NCBI GenBank assembly: GCA_910587095.1
Contig: CAJUMJ010000025.1
Coordinates: forward strand, 32,953-96,952
Source of the DNA: an uncultured Lachnospiraceae bacterium
Lineage (GTDB): Bacteria; Bacillota; Clostridia; Lachnospirales; Lachnospiraceae
Length of the DNA: 64,000 nucleotides
Direction: 5' to 3'
Below the pieces are notes generated by a model. The model did no database searches. It saw only the letters and a list, made by a program, of their open reading frames with translations, and was not told the DNA's origin. How positions within the stretch are numbered: position 1 is the first letter of the stretch; each line of letters starts with the position of its first letter. The position numbers and the translations under genes were made by a program. Positions 41,716-51,136 of this stretch are shown piece by piece.

Positions 41716-43614
41716 ATGCCGGGACCACATGGAAGAATGCAGGGTGGAAAGAGAATAGAGAATCCGGGGAAGGTATTTAAGCGTCTGATGCGGTATGTGG
41801 CGAAAAATTACGGCCCCCATCTGGTGATTGTTGCGATATTAATTTTCGTGAGTGTGTTGGCGAATGTGCAGGGCACTATGTTTATCCAAAGTCTGATTGA
41901 TGATTACATTGCCCCTATGCTGACGCAGGATGTAGCTGATTTTTCGCCTCTGGCGGGGGCGATTGTGAAGGTGGCCTGTCTGTACCTGGTCGGCGTAATT
42001 TCGTCCTATGCGTGGAATCGCATTATGATTAACGTGACGCAGGGAACTTTGCGTAATGTGCGGGACGATCTGTTTTCCCATATGGAGACGCTTCCGATCA
42101 AGTATTTCGATACCCACGCCCACGGGGATATTATGTCAACCTATACGAACGATACGGAAACGTTGAGACAGATGATCAGCCAGAGTATGCCTCAGGTGTT
42201 TAACAGTGCAATCACCATTGTGAGCGTGCTCGTCAGTATGATTATACTGAGCGTGCCGCTGACTGTGGTGACGCTCCTTATGGTGGGTATCATGCTTTTG
42301 GTTACCAGAAAGGTAGCCGGTTTAAGCGGTCGGTACTTTCTCGAACAACAGGCCAATCTCGGCAAGGTAAACGGTTTTATCGAGGAGATGATGAACGGCC
42401 AGAAGGTAGTCAAGGTATTCAATCACGAGGAAAAAAATATCGAGGACTTCCGGGAATTAAACGATGCGCTTTTCGAGAGCGCGGATAAGGCAAACTATCT
42501 TGTCAACGTGGTAGGGCCCGTGAACCAGCAGCTTGGAAACGTGAGCTATGTGGTCTGCGCTATCGTGGGAGGCGCGATGGCACTCTCCGGTGCAACGGGT
42601 TTAACCCTCGGAAAACTGGCAAGCTTCCTGACTTTCAACAGAAGCTTCAATATGCCAATTAACCAAGTGAGTCAACAGTTCAATTCGATTGTCATGGCGA
42701 TGGCCGGCGCGGAGCGCATCTTCAAAATGCTGGACGAGACGGTGGAGGTGGACAATGGCTATGTGACGCTTGTCAATGTGAAGGAGGAGAACGGAATCCT
42801 GACGGAGACGCCGGAGCGCACCGGTCGCTGGGCGTGGCGGCACGAGCACCAGGCGGATCATTCTGTCGATTATGTGGAACTCAAAGGTGACGTGGTTTTT
42901 GACGGGGTAGATTTCGGCTATAATGATGACAAGATGGTGCTCCACGATGTGAAGCTCTACGCCGAGCCGGGGCAGAAGATCGCTTTCGTCGGTTCCACTG
43001 GCGCGGGCAAAACGACCATAACAAATCTGATCAATCGTTTCTATGACATTCAGGACGGTAAAATCCGCTACGACGGTATCAATGTCAATAAGATTAAGAA
43101 GGAGGATCTGCGCCGCTCTCTTGGGATCGTGTTACAGGATACGCATCTCTTTACAGGGACGGTGATGGAAAATATCCGCTACGGGAAATTGGACGCAACC
43201 GACGAGGAAGTGCGCGCGGCGGCGAAGTTAGCCAATGCGGATGGCTTTATCAGGAGATTGCCGGAAGGGTATGACACCGTGCTTTCCGGGGACGGCGCGA
43301 ACTTAAGTCAGGGACAGAGACAGCTTCTGGCGATTGCGAGGGCGGCTGTGGCGGACCCGCCGGTACTGATTCTGGATGAGGCGACCAGCTCCATCGATAC
43401 CCGTACCGAGCGCATTGTGCAGGATGGCATGGATAAGCTGATGAAGGGCAGAACTACCTTTGTGATAGCCCACAGACTTTCCACCGTCAAGAATTCCGAC
43501 TGTATTATGGTGTTGGAGCAGGGGCGTATCATCGAGCGGGGAACCCACGACCAACTGATCGAGGAGCACGGAAAATATTACCAACTGTATACGGGCAATG
43601 CGATCACGGCGTAA
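41716..43614 (+). CDS. ABC exporter half-transporter, canonical ATP site
   Basis: This protein of about 632 residues has six membrane segments and an ABC domain with standard motifs: Walker A GSTGAGKTT, signature LSQGQRQLL, Walker B LILDEATSSID and switch VIAHRLSTV. It is the expected catalytic partner of the preceding half-transporter. An insert of about 40 residues between the two domains (near 345-400) is common in this subgroup. ATG 41716 is preferred because GGAGG precedes it by 6 bases; ATG 41704 overlaps that site. Confidence 0.92.
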   Translation: MPGPHGRMQGGKRIENPGKVFKRLMRYVAKNYGPHLVIVAILIFVSVLANVQGTMFIQSLIDDYIAPMLTQDVADFSPLAGAIVKVACLYLVGVISSYAWNRIMINVTQGTLRNVRDDLFSHMETLPIKYFDTHAHGDIMSTYTNDTETLRQMISQSMPQVFNSAITIVSVLVSMIILSVPLTVVTLLMVGIMLLVTRKVAGLSGRYFLEQQANLGKVNGFIEEMMNGQKVVKVFNHEEKNIEDFRELNDALFESADKANYLVNVVGPVNQQLGNVSYVVCAIVGGAMALSGATGLTLGKLASFLTFNRSFNMPINQVSQQFNSIVMAMAGAERIFKMLDETVEVDNGYVTLVNVKEENGILTETPERTGRWAWRHEHQADHSVDYVELKGDVVFDGVDFGYNDDKMVLHDVKLYAEPGQKIAFVGSTGAGKTTITNLINRFYDIQDGKIRYDGINVNKIKKEDLRRSLGIVLQDTHLFTGTVMENIRYGKLDATDEEVRAAAKLANADGFIRRLPEGYDTVLSGDGANLSQGQRQLLAIARAAVADPPVLILDEATSSIDTRTERIVQDGMDKLMKGRTTFVIAHRLSTVKNSDCIMVLEQGRIIERGTHDQLIEEHGKYYQLYTGNAITA

Positions 43615-43656
43615 GGACCGGTTGCGGAATGAAGATGAACGGCAAGAGGAGGGCAT

Positions 43657-44571
43657 ATGTCGGAAAAAATCAGCGAAGAAAAGAGGATGTCCCTCCGAAA
43701 ATCGTGGGAAGTACTGTTTCCGTACCTGCTATATTATCTGGCCTACAATGCGGCTTATTTGATTTTGGCTTTCGCGTATCAGGCGACAGTGCAAAGCTTT
43801 GGCGGGGCATATGGGCAGTTCATGACAGCCCATGCCGCTACCGTCTCGGGCATGATGGGCGGGCTGTGTATGCTGGCAGGCGTTTTGCCCCTTGTACCGA
43901 TGTTAATGAGGGAGCTGCGGGAGCGGGGGGATGTGTTCGACCTGACGGAGGGGAAAGAAGCGACGGGTGCCGGAAGACTGGCTGTGGATGTGGGATCGGG
44001 AGCGGCTGCCGCTGCAGACAGCCGGGAAAATCTAAGGCGAAAAGCAGGGATGAGCGTTCTCACGGTAGTTCTTGCGCTCGGCGCTTCGATTGGACTCAAT
44101 GCGCTGCTTGCGCTTACCGGGCTTGCGGACAGTTCACAGACCTACCGGGAGGTGGCGGACAGACAGTACGGAGTGGCATTTGCTGTGGGCCTTATTCTTT
44201 ATGGCCTGATCTCTCCGCTGGCGGAGGAGGTGGTTTTCCGCGGCGTAATCTACAACCGTCTGCGCCGCTATTACGGCAAGACAGCGGGGATTATCGCGTC
44301 GGGCCTTCTGTTTGGCGTTTTTCACGGCAATCCGGTGCAGGGCGTGTACGGCGCGTGTCTTGGAATGATGATGGCATATTTGTATGAGAAAAGCGGGGAT
44401 TTTCGGATTCCCTTTCTTTTTCACGCGGCGGCGAATCTTGCGGTTTATATTACCGCCAGGTTTCCACGCGCGCAGGAGATTTTATTCACACCGGCGGGCT
44501 GCGCCGTTTTGCTGGCAGTTTCCGCCGGATGTTTATCGATTGTGTGGCGTGGCGGGAAAAAACGGGGTTAA
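43657..44571 (+). CDS. CPBP family intramembrane metalloprotease
   Basis: This 304-residue polytopic protein carries the CPBP/Abi signatures in order: EEVVFRGVIYNRLR, the FGVFHGN motif and a final HAAANL, which supply the Glu and His ligands of the membrane-embedded zinc site. Family members process prenylated or bacteriocin-related peptides or confer immunity. Its place 42 bases after the exporter pair may mean that it works with it, but this is weak evidence. A stretch of about 35 residues before the catalytic motifs (GKEATGAGRLAVDVGSGAAA) is soluble. AGAGGAGGGCAT precedes the ATG. Confidence 0.88.
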   Translation: MSEKISEEKRMSLRKSWEVLFPYLLYYLAYNAAYLILAFAYQATVQSFGGAYGQFMTAHAATVSGMMGGLCMLAGVLPLVPMLMRELRERGDVFDLTEGKEATGAGRLAVDVGSGAAAAADSRENLRRKAGMSVLTVVLALGASIGLNALLALTGLADSSQTYREVADRQYGVAFAVGLILYGLISPLAEEVVFRGVIYNRLRRYYGKTAGIIASGLLFGVFHGNPVQGVYGACLGMMMAYLYEKSGDFRIPFLFHAAANLAVYITARFPRAQEILFTPAGCAVLLAVSAGCLSIVWRGGKKRG

Positions 44572-44627
44572 AATCCGTTAAATCGCAGTGACGGATCGGG
44601 GGAGAGGCAACTTCTGATTTGTATTTT

Positions 44628-44672
44628 GGGGATAGCAAAGGGAGCATGTAACGCTTCCTGCTATCCCATTTG
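44628..44672. terminator. bidirectional terminator between convergent genes
   Basis: GGGATAGCA pairs with TGCTATCCC, with an inner GGGAGC/GCTTCC stem (one G-U). T-rich sequence flanks the 3' side and the reverse strand ends in A/T-rich sequence. Confidence 0.75.
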
Positions 44673-44674
44673 TT

Positions 44675-45862
44675 TTATACGTTTTTCGGCTTTTTCATAC
44701 GCTTTAAAAGAACGAGGGAAAGGATCAGAACCAGCGGGAAAACGCATCCAACAAGCATCCCTTTGCGCAGATCATTGCCCGCATTTTGGGTGATATTGCC
44801 CACCAGACTCGGACCGAACGCGCCGCCTAGATCCCCAGCCATGGCGAGAAGGGCGAACATGGCGGTTCCACCCTCCGGCAGCCGCCCGGAGCAGATGCTG
44901 ATTGTGCCGGGCCACATGATACCGACGGAAAAACCGCACATGACGCAGCCGATCAGTCCGATAACAGGGTTGTTTGAGAGGGACGCCGCTATGTAGCAGC
45001 TCAGGCACATGACGCCCGAGCCCATCATAAACCGTATCAGATCCAGCCTGTCGCCGTATTTTCCGTAGATGACTCGGCTGATGCCCATGGTGATCGCAAA
45101 CATGCACGGCCCGATAAGATCGCCCATCGCCTTTGTAAAACCGAGCCCCGATTCCGTATAAGCGGAAGCCCATTGTGCCATAGACAGCTCGGAAGCGCCA
45201 GCACAGACCATGAGGATAATGGATACCCAAAAGAGCGGAACCCGGAGCAGCCGCTCCGTCCCCATGCCGCCGCCGTCTTCCGTCGTATGTTCAATCGGGC
45301 AGGTGGAAAAGTTGTAAATGTTGTACAGAGGAATGAGAGCCCAAATGCAGGCCAGCCATTTCCAACTGTCAATGCCGAATGCCGCGAAAAAGACGGTGGA
45401 CAGAAGGACGACGCCCACAGAGCCCCAGCAGTAAAAGGAGTGCAGCAGACTCATCACGGCTTCTTTGTTGTCGAAGGGGCAGGCTTCCACAATGGGACTG
45501 CACAGCACCTCGATCAGCCCGCTCCCGATGGCATAGACAATAACGCTTGCGATAATGCCAACCAGCGGATTGGAAAGGAGATCCGGCAAAAAGGCAAGCC
45601 CGATCAGCCCTGCCGCCGCGCACAATTCCGAGGCAACGACACATATGCGGTATCCGATCTTGTCTGCAAAATAGGAACAGAGGATATCCACAATAAGCTG
45701 GGTCAGAAAAAATACGGTGGAAATCAGAGCGATCTGGCCGAGCGGTATTTGGTATTTCGTGTGAAACGTTAAGAACAGCAGCGGTGCGAAGTTTGCACAG
45801 ATAGCCTGCGTGATGAAGCCGAGATAGCAGGCAACCAGTGTTTTCTTATAATTTTTTGACAT
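44675..45862 (-). CDS. MFS transporter
   Basis: This 395-residue major facilitator superfamily protein has about twelve hydrophobic segments. The loop between helices 2 and 3 (CSYFADKIGYRICV) matches the MFS A-motif, and the repeated half contains RVIYGKYGDRLDL. Substrate cannot be assigned. AAGGAG lies 11 bases before the ATG at 45862. It is transcribed away from an AraC-type regulator gene across a 162-bp region with overlapping promoters, so control by that regulator is likely. Confidence 0.88.
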   Translation of the reverse strand: MSKNYKKTLVACYLGFITQAICANFAPLLFLTFHTKYQIPLGQIALISTVFFLTQLIVDILCSYFADKIGYRICVVASELCAAAGLIGLAFLPDLLSNPLVGIIASVIVYAIGSGLIEVLCSPIVEACPFDNKEAVMSLLHSFYCWGSVGVVLLSTVFFAAFGIDSWKWLACIWALIPLYNIYNFSTCPIEHTTEDGGGMGTERLLRVPLFWVSIILMVCAGASELSMAQWASAYTESGLGFTKAMGDLIGPCMFAITMGISRVIYGKYGDRLDLIRFMMGSGVMCLSCYIAASLSNNPVIGLIGCVMCGFSVGIMWPGTISICSGRLPEGGTAMFALLAMAGDLGGAFGPSLVGNITQNAGNDLRKGMLVGCVFPLVLILSLVLLKRMKKPKNV

Positions 45863-45901
45863 GGCAAAATGTACTCCTTTCGTGTGTTTGTACAGAAGGG
45901 G

Positions 45902-45986
45902 TTGACTTCTGCAATGAATTGTATTATATAGTAGTCAGATGCAGACATCAATGTAATATATCCCAATATTATTACACAATATTACA
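45902..45986. promoter_or_regulatory. overlapping divergent promoters with repeated TGTAATA half-sites
   Basis: On the minus strand TTGATG (45951-45946) and TATAAT (45928-45923) are 17 bases apart and serve the MFS gene. On the plus strand TTGACT (45902-45907) and TATATA (45925-45930), also 17 apart, could serve the AraC gene. Just upstream of the MFS -35 lie TGTAATA (45952-45958) inverted to TATTACA (45970-45976), and a direct copy TATTACA at 45980-45986, ten bases on. This is a plausible binding region for the adjacent regulator. Confidence 0.6.
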
Positions 45987-46024
45987 GTCAAAGCGGCTGC
46001 GATACCATAAAGGGGCGGTATGGA

Positions 46025-46963
46025 ATGAAGACAAATGAGGGGTACAGCAGGATCACGACAGATGAATCTTTGCGGGAAACCATTCCCCACGGAAGTGAGG
46101 AGTATCCGTTCCGATATTATCTGGAGGATATCTGGCAGTTCGATTTTCACTGCATAGACTGGCACTGGCACCCGGAAGTGGAATTTGTCCTGATCAAAAA
46201 GGGAACGGCGGATTTCCTGATCGGGAGCGAGAGATATGTTTTGGGAGCCGGAACGGGTATTTTTATCAACTCCCAGATTATTCACAGGTTTGAGGCGGCG
46301 GAGAGCGTGATTATCCCGAACATTGTGTTTTCGCCTTCTATGTTTGCCCCGGAGGACAGTCTGATCTACCGGAAGTATATAAGACCCGTTTTTGATTCAT
46401 CGGCAGAGTGTCAGATTTTTTCCGAAGGCGATCCTGCGCAGGGGGAGATTCTTGGCACGCTGGCGGATATATTTGCCGTGCAGGAAACGGAAAACGGGTG
46501 CGAAATAAAAACGGAGGAGCTGCTTTTAAAACTGTGGAGGCTGCTGTATGAGAATACGGATATCACGGAAAACACTTCCGCACCACAGACATCGGTGCGG
46601 ACGCAGGCACAGCTCCAGATTATGCTGCAATACATTCATAAAAATTATCCGAACCAGATATCGCTTGACGATATCGCGGAGACGGTTGCTCTTGGCAAAA
46701 GCAGTGTACTTAGTATTTTTCACAAAAATATTCACACCTCGCCCATCAATTATCTGGTGAATTACAGGCTGAAACGGGCGGCAAAACTGCTCGTGACGAC
46801 GCAGGGCAGTGTCGCCGCCATTGCCCATGACACCGGATTTGAAAATGTCGGTTATTTTTGCCGGAAATTCAAGGAGGTGTTTCAGGTGACGCCTGGCGAG
46901 TACAGGAAAGCGGATCGTGGAGCCATCCACTCAGAGAATTGCAAACGCGGTATTGCAGATTAA
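46025..46963 (+). CDS. AraC family transcriptional regulator
   Basis: This 312-residue protein has an N-terminal cupin-like ligand-binding domain (about 25-130, with IDWHWHPEVEFVLIKKG). A C-terminal pair of AraC helix-turn-helix motifs includes ISLDDIAETVALGKSSV and GSVAAIAHDTGFENVGYFCRKFKE. Such regulators usually activate sugar or transport genes near them. It is divergent from the MFS transporter, the most likely target. The ribosome site is weak (AGGGGCGG). Confidence 0.92.
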   Translation: MKTNEGYSRITTDESLRETIPHGSEEYPFRYYLEDIWQFDFHCIDWHWHPEVEFVLIKKGTADFLIGSERYVLGAGTGIFINSQIIHRFEAAESVIIPNIVFSPSMFAPEDSLIYRKYIRPVFDSSAECQIFSEGDPAQGEILGTLADIFAVQETENGCEIKTEELLLKLWRLLYENTDITENTSAPQTSVRTQAQLQIMLQYIHKNYPNQISLDDIAETVALGKSSVLSIFHKNIHTSPINYLVNYRLKRAAKLLVTTQGSVAAIAHDTGFENVGYFCRKFKEVFQVTPGEYRKADRGAIHSENCKRGIAD

Positions 46964-47101
46964 TGTCCGGTTTGCAATTTTTATAGGGCTCTTTTTCAGA
47001 TTATGCTATGTATGAAAAGAAGAACACAGAAAGGATAGCAAACTGGAAGAGTGAGTGATATAATTGTACAAACATTGATCAGGTGATCGTTAGAAAGAGG
47101 C

Positions 47102-47239
47102 AACAGGAAGAAGAAAAACGCATCGCTTCCGGCAGCCGCGTTGTATGAAAGGCTGGGATTTTGCACGGTAAAGCACGAAAGGTATCTGCTGGAAAATGAA
47201 GTATTGTTCCGAAAAGGAACTCTGAAAATGGAGAGGTAA
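47102..47239 (+). pseudogene. remnant of a GNAT acetyltransferase gene
   Basis: One frame ending at TAA 47237-47239 encodes a typical GNAT C-terminus: ASLPAAALYERLGFCTVKH and a further 20 residues to KMER. No start or acetyl-CoA loop is found upstream, so only the last third of a gene survives. The rest of the 342-bp gap between the AraC and DUF5714 genes holds a TATAAT at about 47054 and nothing else I can name. Confidence 0.65.
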
Positions 47240-47306
47240 GCGGCCGAACGGTGATTTTTCCAAGGGAAGCTCTTTACTGACGCAGCAGTGAGGGTATGAG
47301 GACAAA

Positions 47307-48014
47307 ATGAGTGAAGAATGTTTGATTTGCAGCGCTCCGCTGGCGTATTTGGAAAAGGATACGCCTGTGGAATGCGCCATTTGTCATAAGAAGGAAAACA
47401 GCAGGACCAGATGTGTGAAGGGGCATTATGTCTGTAATGCATGTCATACAAAGGGAGTGGATCAAATGATCGGATTATGTCTCGGGGAGACATCCAAAGA
47501 TCCGATCTGCATTATGAAAAAGCTGATGTCCCAGCCATTTTGCCATATGCACGGGCCGGAACATCATGTCATGGCAGGTGCCGCGCTTCTGACGGCATAT
47601 AAAAATGCCGGTGGAGATCTGGATCTTCCGGATGCGCTGCTTGAAATGAGCAGCCGTGGAAAAAGTGTTCCGGGCGGCGCGTGCGGCTTTTGGGGCGCCT
47701 GCGGGGCGGGGATCAGTTCCGGCATGTTTGTTTCCATCCTGTCGAAATCCACCCCTCTTGCGGAGGAACCTTTTGCTCTATCCCATAAGATGACATCGAC
47801 ATCGCTTGGCAGAATCGGAGAAATCGGAGGCCCCAGATGCTGTAAAAGAAATTCGTTTCTTTCCATTTTATCAGCGGTTGATTTTGTGGAGCAGTACTTT
47901 GGAATCAAAATGGAAAAACAAGAGGTCGTGTGCGATTTTTCCCACAATAACAACCAGTGTATCGGGAGCCGGTGCCCTTTTTCAAAGGAGAAGGGCAAAG
48001 AGAAAAGTACTTAG
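47307..48014 (+). CDS. DUF5714 family cysteine-rich protein
   Basis: This 235-residue soluble protein begins with paired cysteines (CLIC, CAIC, then TRCVKGHYVCNACH) that look like a zinc-binding module. A conserved helical region follows, with HGPEHHVMAGAALLTAY, GGACGFWGACGAGISSG and GGPRCCKRNSFL, and it ends with more cysteines (NQCIGSRCPFSK). This matches the DUF5714 family, which is common in anaerobes and often lies near methyltransferase or corrinoid genes. Its biochemical role is unknown. TGAGGACAAA precedes the ATG. The next gene, a hybrid kinase, starts 41 bases later. Confidence 0.75.
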   Translation: MSEECLICSAPLAYLEKDTPVECAICHKKENSRTRCVKGHYVCNACHTKGVDQMIGLCLGETSKDPICIMKKLMSQPFCHMHGPEHHVMAGAALLTAYKNAGGDLDLPDALLEMSSRGKSVPGGACGFWGACGAGISSGMFVSILSKSTPLAEEPFALSHKMTSTSLGRIGEIGGPRCCKRNSFLSILSAVDFVEQYFGIKMEKQEVVCDFSHNNNQCIGSRCPFSKEKGKEKST

Positions 48015-48054
48015 AAAAACAGTCATAAATGACAAAAAATAATGGAGGAGTGCA

Positions 48055-50589
48055 ATGGAGTGTTTGGGACAGCAGAGCGGAATGCAGAGTGTTCAGAATC
48101 TGGAGACTGTCATCAATGAGGGACTTCGTGTCGCCATGCTGGCGGAGACTCCGGATCAGTCTCTGGATGTGCTGTTAAAACATTTGGGGATGGCGCTTGA
48201 CGGGGAACGCACTTACATATTTGAACAGAACGCGTCCGGTTGTGACGACAACACTTACGAGTGGGTGGCGAACGGGGTGGAGCCGGAAAAGGAGAACCTT
48301 CAGAATGTGCCCCCGGAAGTGTGCGCGAGCTGGTATCGGAATTTCAATATTGGCAGACATATTGTCATAAAGAATGTGGAAGATATACGGGAGACGGAGC
48401 CTTTGCAGTATGAGAACCTGAAGCGGCAAAATATTTGTTCCCTTGTGGTGGTTCCTCTCTATAACGGGGAAAAGATCATCGGCTTTTACGGTGTGGACAA
48501 TCCGCCGGCGAAGTCGCTGGAATACGCGTCGAACATGCTCCAGACCGCGGCATACTTTATTGTATCGTGCCTGAAGCAGCGCAATCTGGTCAGGGAACTT
48601 CAGAAGCGGAGTTACAATGTACTCCATGCGCTCAGTGTGGATTATTTGGGCATTTATCAGGTGAACTTTGACACGGGCGAATGCGAGGTATACCGGGACA
48701 ACGAAAAGACGGATATGGACTGGGGCGCAAGCTTTGAGGACGGCTATCAGGCGGCTATGGAGCGGTACATTTCCAGATGCGTGGCTCCAAGAGATCAAAA
48801 AAGACTTGGCGCGGCGACAAAAAGGGAGTATGTGCTTTCGCAGCTTCGGACGAAGAAAAAGTTCTATGTGCGATATCAGGTCAATGACAGCGTTTATGGA
48901 TTGAAACATATGGAGATTCATTTTTCCACCACGGAGAAGGCGGAGGAAGAAAACTGCGCGATTTTTGCCCTGCGGGATGTGAACGCGGTGGTGGAGCGGG
49001 AAGAGAAGTACAAGCTGGAGGCGAGGCAGAATTTAGAGGATATTCTTGAGGGCGCAAGAACCGGTATTTGGACGATTGAGCTGGAGGAGGGATGCCGGCC
49101 AAGAATGTATACCAACCGGATCATGCGGATGCTGCTAGGTGTGCCGGATGAAATCGAGCCGGAGGAGTGTTACCGGCACTGGTTTGAAAATATTGAGCCG
49201 GACTATGTGGAGATGGTGCAGGAATCCGTGCGGGAGATCGTGGAAAACGGGCGTTCCGAAGTGATTTATCCGTGGAATCATCCGAAGCTTGGGAAGATTT
49301 ATGTCCGCTGCGGCGGTGTGCCCGACAAGACATTTAAGAAACCGGGCGTCTGTCTGAACGGATACCATCAGGATATCACGGAGACAATGGTGGCGAAGAG
49401 AAAACAGGAGCAGGCCATCATGGAACTGCTGGAAAAGGTCAGACGTGCCAATTCGGCAAAGAGCGAATTTCTTTCCCATATGTCCCACGATCTGCGTACA
49501 CCTATCAACGGGATATTGGGGATGCTGTCCATCATAGAGAAAAGTCAGGATGACCCGGAGAGGCAGAGGGATTGCCGGAACAAAATACGCATGTCGACGG
49601 AGCATTTGCTTTCTCTGGTCAACGACGTGCTTCAGATCAGTAAGATGGATAGTGGAAGACCGGCGGAGGAGACAGAGGAGTCGTTTGCGGTTCGCGATAT
49701 ATTGGAAAACAGTATCTCGCTCCTGACGGAGAGAGCGGAAGAGCGGGGAATACGGTTGATATTGGAGGAGGCTGATTTACAGCACGGCAGGGTGATTGGA
49801 AATCCGCTGCATTTGCAGCAGATTTTGATGAACATAATTGACAATGCCCTTAAGTATAACAGGCCGCAGGGGTTTGTCTATGTGAAGGTGAAGGAGAAGG
49901 TTTGCAGGGGTGATACCGCAGACTATCAGTTTGTGGTCGAGGATACCGGAATCGGCATTGGGGAAGAGTTTAAAGAGCATATTTTTGAGCCGTTTACCCA
50001 GGAGCATAAAAGTGCGAGAACCCATTATAATGGCGTCGGACTTGGAATGTCCATTGTGAAACAGCTTGTAGACCAGTTGAAGGGGCGTATTGAGCTGGAC
50101 AGCCAGGTCGGCAGAGGGAGTGTGTTTCGGATCACCTTACCTTTGCGGGTGGACGGGGCGTTGAACGTGCAGCCCGAGGAGCAAGCACAGAACGGTCAGG
50201 ATCACATTGCCGGGATGCGTGTCCTTCTGGTGGAGGATAATGAGATAAACTGTGAAATCATTGAGTTTCTGCTTAAGGATGCGGGTGCGGAAGTTGTGAC
50301 CGCGAATGACGGAAAAGTGGCCGTGGATGCGTTTTCGGCGTCCGGCCCGGGGATGTTTGACTGTGTGCTCATGGATTTGATGATGCCGGTTATGAGCGGT
50401 TATGAGGCGACGCGCGTGATCCGCGGTATGGACAGACCGGATGCAAAGTCCGTTCCCATCATTGCGCTGTCGGCGAACGCGTTTGACGAGGATGTCGCCA
50501 TGGCCAAGGATGCCGGAATGAACGAACATCTGGCGAAGCCGGTGGACATGGGAAAAATGTTCGAGGTGATGAGCAGGCTGAGGCGGTAA
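48055..50589 (+). CDS. hybrid sensor histidine kinase/response regulator
   Basis: This 844-residue cytoplasmic kinase has no membrane segment. An N-terminal GAF domain spans about 15-165. Two PAS-like regions follow near 185-310 and 325-450. The dimerisation domain has His478 in LSHMSHDLRTPING, and the ATPase domain contains NIIDNALKYNRP and DTGIGIGEEF. A C-terminal receiver has Asp774 in VLMDLMMPVMSGYEA. No DNA-binding output gene is adjacent, so the signal must pass on by phosphorelay or the partner lies elsewhere. GGAGGAGTGCA precedes the ATG. Confidence 0.92.
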   Translation: MECLGQQSGMQSVQNLETVINEGLRVAMLAETPDQSLDVLLKHLGMALDGERTYIFEQNASGCDDNTYEWVANGVEPEKENLQNVPPEVCASWYRNFNIGRHIVIKNVEDIRETEPLQYENLKRQNICSLVVVPLYNGEKIIGFYGVDNPPAKSLEYASNMLQTAAYFIVSCLKQRNLVRELQKRSYNVLHALSVDYLGIYQVNFDTGECEVYRDNEKTDMDWGASFEDGYQAAMERYISRCVAPRDQKRLGAATKREYVLSQLRTKKKFYVRYQVNDSVYGLKHMEIHFSTTEKAEEENCAIFALRDVNAVVEREEKYKLEARQNLEDILEGARTGIWTIELEEGCRPRMYTNRIMRMLLGVPDEIEPEECYRHWFENIEPDYVEMVQESVREIVENGRSEVIYPWNHPKLGKIYVRCGGVPDKTFKKPGVCLNGYHQDITETMVAKRKQEQAIMELLEKVRRANSAKSEFLSHMSHDLRTPINGILGMLSIIEKSQDDPERQRDCRNKIRMSTEHLLSLVNDVLQISKMDSGRPAEETEESFAVRDILENSISLLTERAEERGIRLILEEADLQHGRVIGNPLHLQQILMNIIDNALKYNRPQGFVYVKVKEKVCRGDTADYQFVVEDTGIGIGEEFKEHIFEPFTQEHKSARTHYNGVGLGMSIVKQLVDQLKGRIELDSQVGRGSVFRITLPLRVDGALNVQPEEQAQNGQDHIAGMRVLLVEDNEINCEIIEFLLKDAGAEVVTANDGKVAVDAFSASGPGMFDCVLMDLMMPVMSGYEATRVIRGMDRPDAKSVPIIALSANAFDEDVAMAKDAGMNEHLAKPVDMGKMFEVMSRLRR

Positions 50590-50615
50590 ACAGCCCGGAC
50601 ATGGAGGTTAGCGTG

Positions 50616-51071
50616 ATGGATTTTGTGAGAACAGACGGTAAAAACGGAGATTTCATCGAAAACTGCCGTCTTCTCGACATGGATTTGGACAGGCGTGTCG
50701 GGAGACAGATCAAGAGAGAGAAATATCAGAAATATAACCAGTTAGATGAGATACAGGAAGCAGTCGTTGTATATGACAAGGATAAGCTGGTGGGCGGGGG
50801 CGCCATCAGAAGATACGACGGTGATAATGTCGAGTTAAAGAGAGTGTTTGTACATAACGAATATCAGGGGCAGGGGATCGGAACCAGACTGGTTTCCCTG
50901 CTGATCGAATGGGCGGCGGAACTTGGCTATCGGAGAATGATTCTGGAGACAGGGGAGCTTTTGGCGGAGTCCTGCGCGGTGTATAAAAAGCTGGGGTTTG
51001 CGGTTATTCCCAACTATGGGCCGTATGTGGACATGCCGGAATCTTTGTGTATGGCGAGGGATATATTGTAA
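50616..51071 (+). CDS. GNAT family N-acetyltransferase
   Basis: This protein of about 151 residues has the GNAT acetyl-CoA loop (VFVHNEYQGQGIGTRLVSLL, positions about 83-102) and the C-terminal CAVYKKLGFAVIPNYGPY. Substrate is unknown; small-molecule amines or protein N-termini are typical. ATG 50616 has GGAGG 8 bases upstream. It follows the hybrid kinase by 26 bases, and an AT-rich nuclease gene follows. Remnants of two other GNAT genes lie nearby. Confidence 0.9.
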   Translation: MDFVRTDGKNGDFIENCRLLDMDLDRRVGRQIKREKYQKYNQLDEIQEAVVVYDKDKLVGGGAIRRYDGDNVELKRVFVHNEYQGQGIGTRLVSLLIEWAAELGYRRMILETGELLAESCAVYKKLGFAVIPNYGPYVDMPESLCMARDIL

Positions 51072-51136
51072 AAGCAGGAATGGAAAATAAGTATACAAGC
51101 ATAGGAGAGGATATACTGATAGGAGGAATTATAGAA

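Noticed and set aside
43629..44387. A 252-codon + strand frame overlapping the CPBP protease gene
   Set aside because: The product is Gly/Arg/Ser/Cys-rich and without domains, while the other frame carries the EEVVFRG and HAAAN protease motifs.
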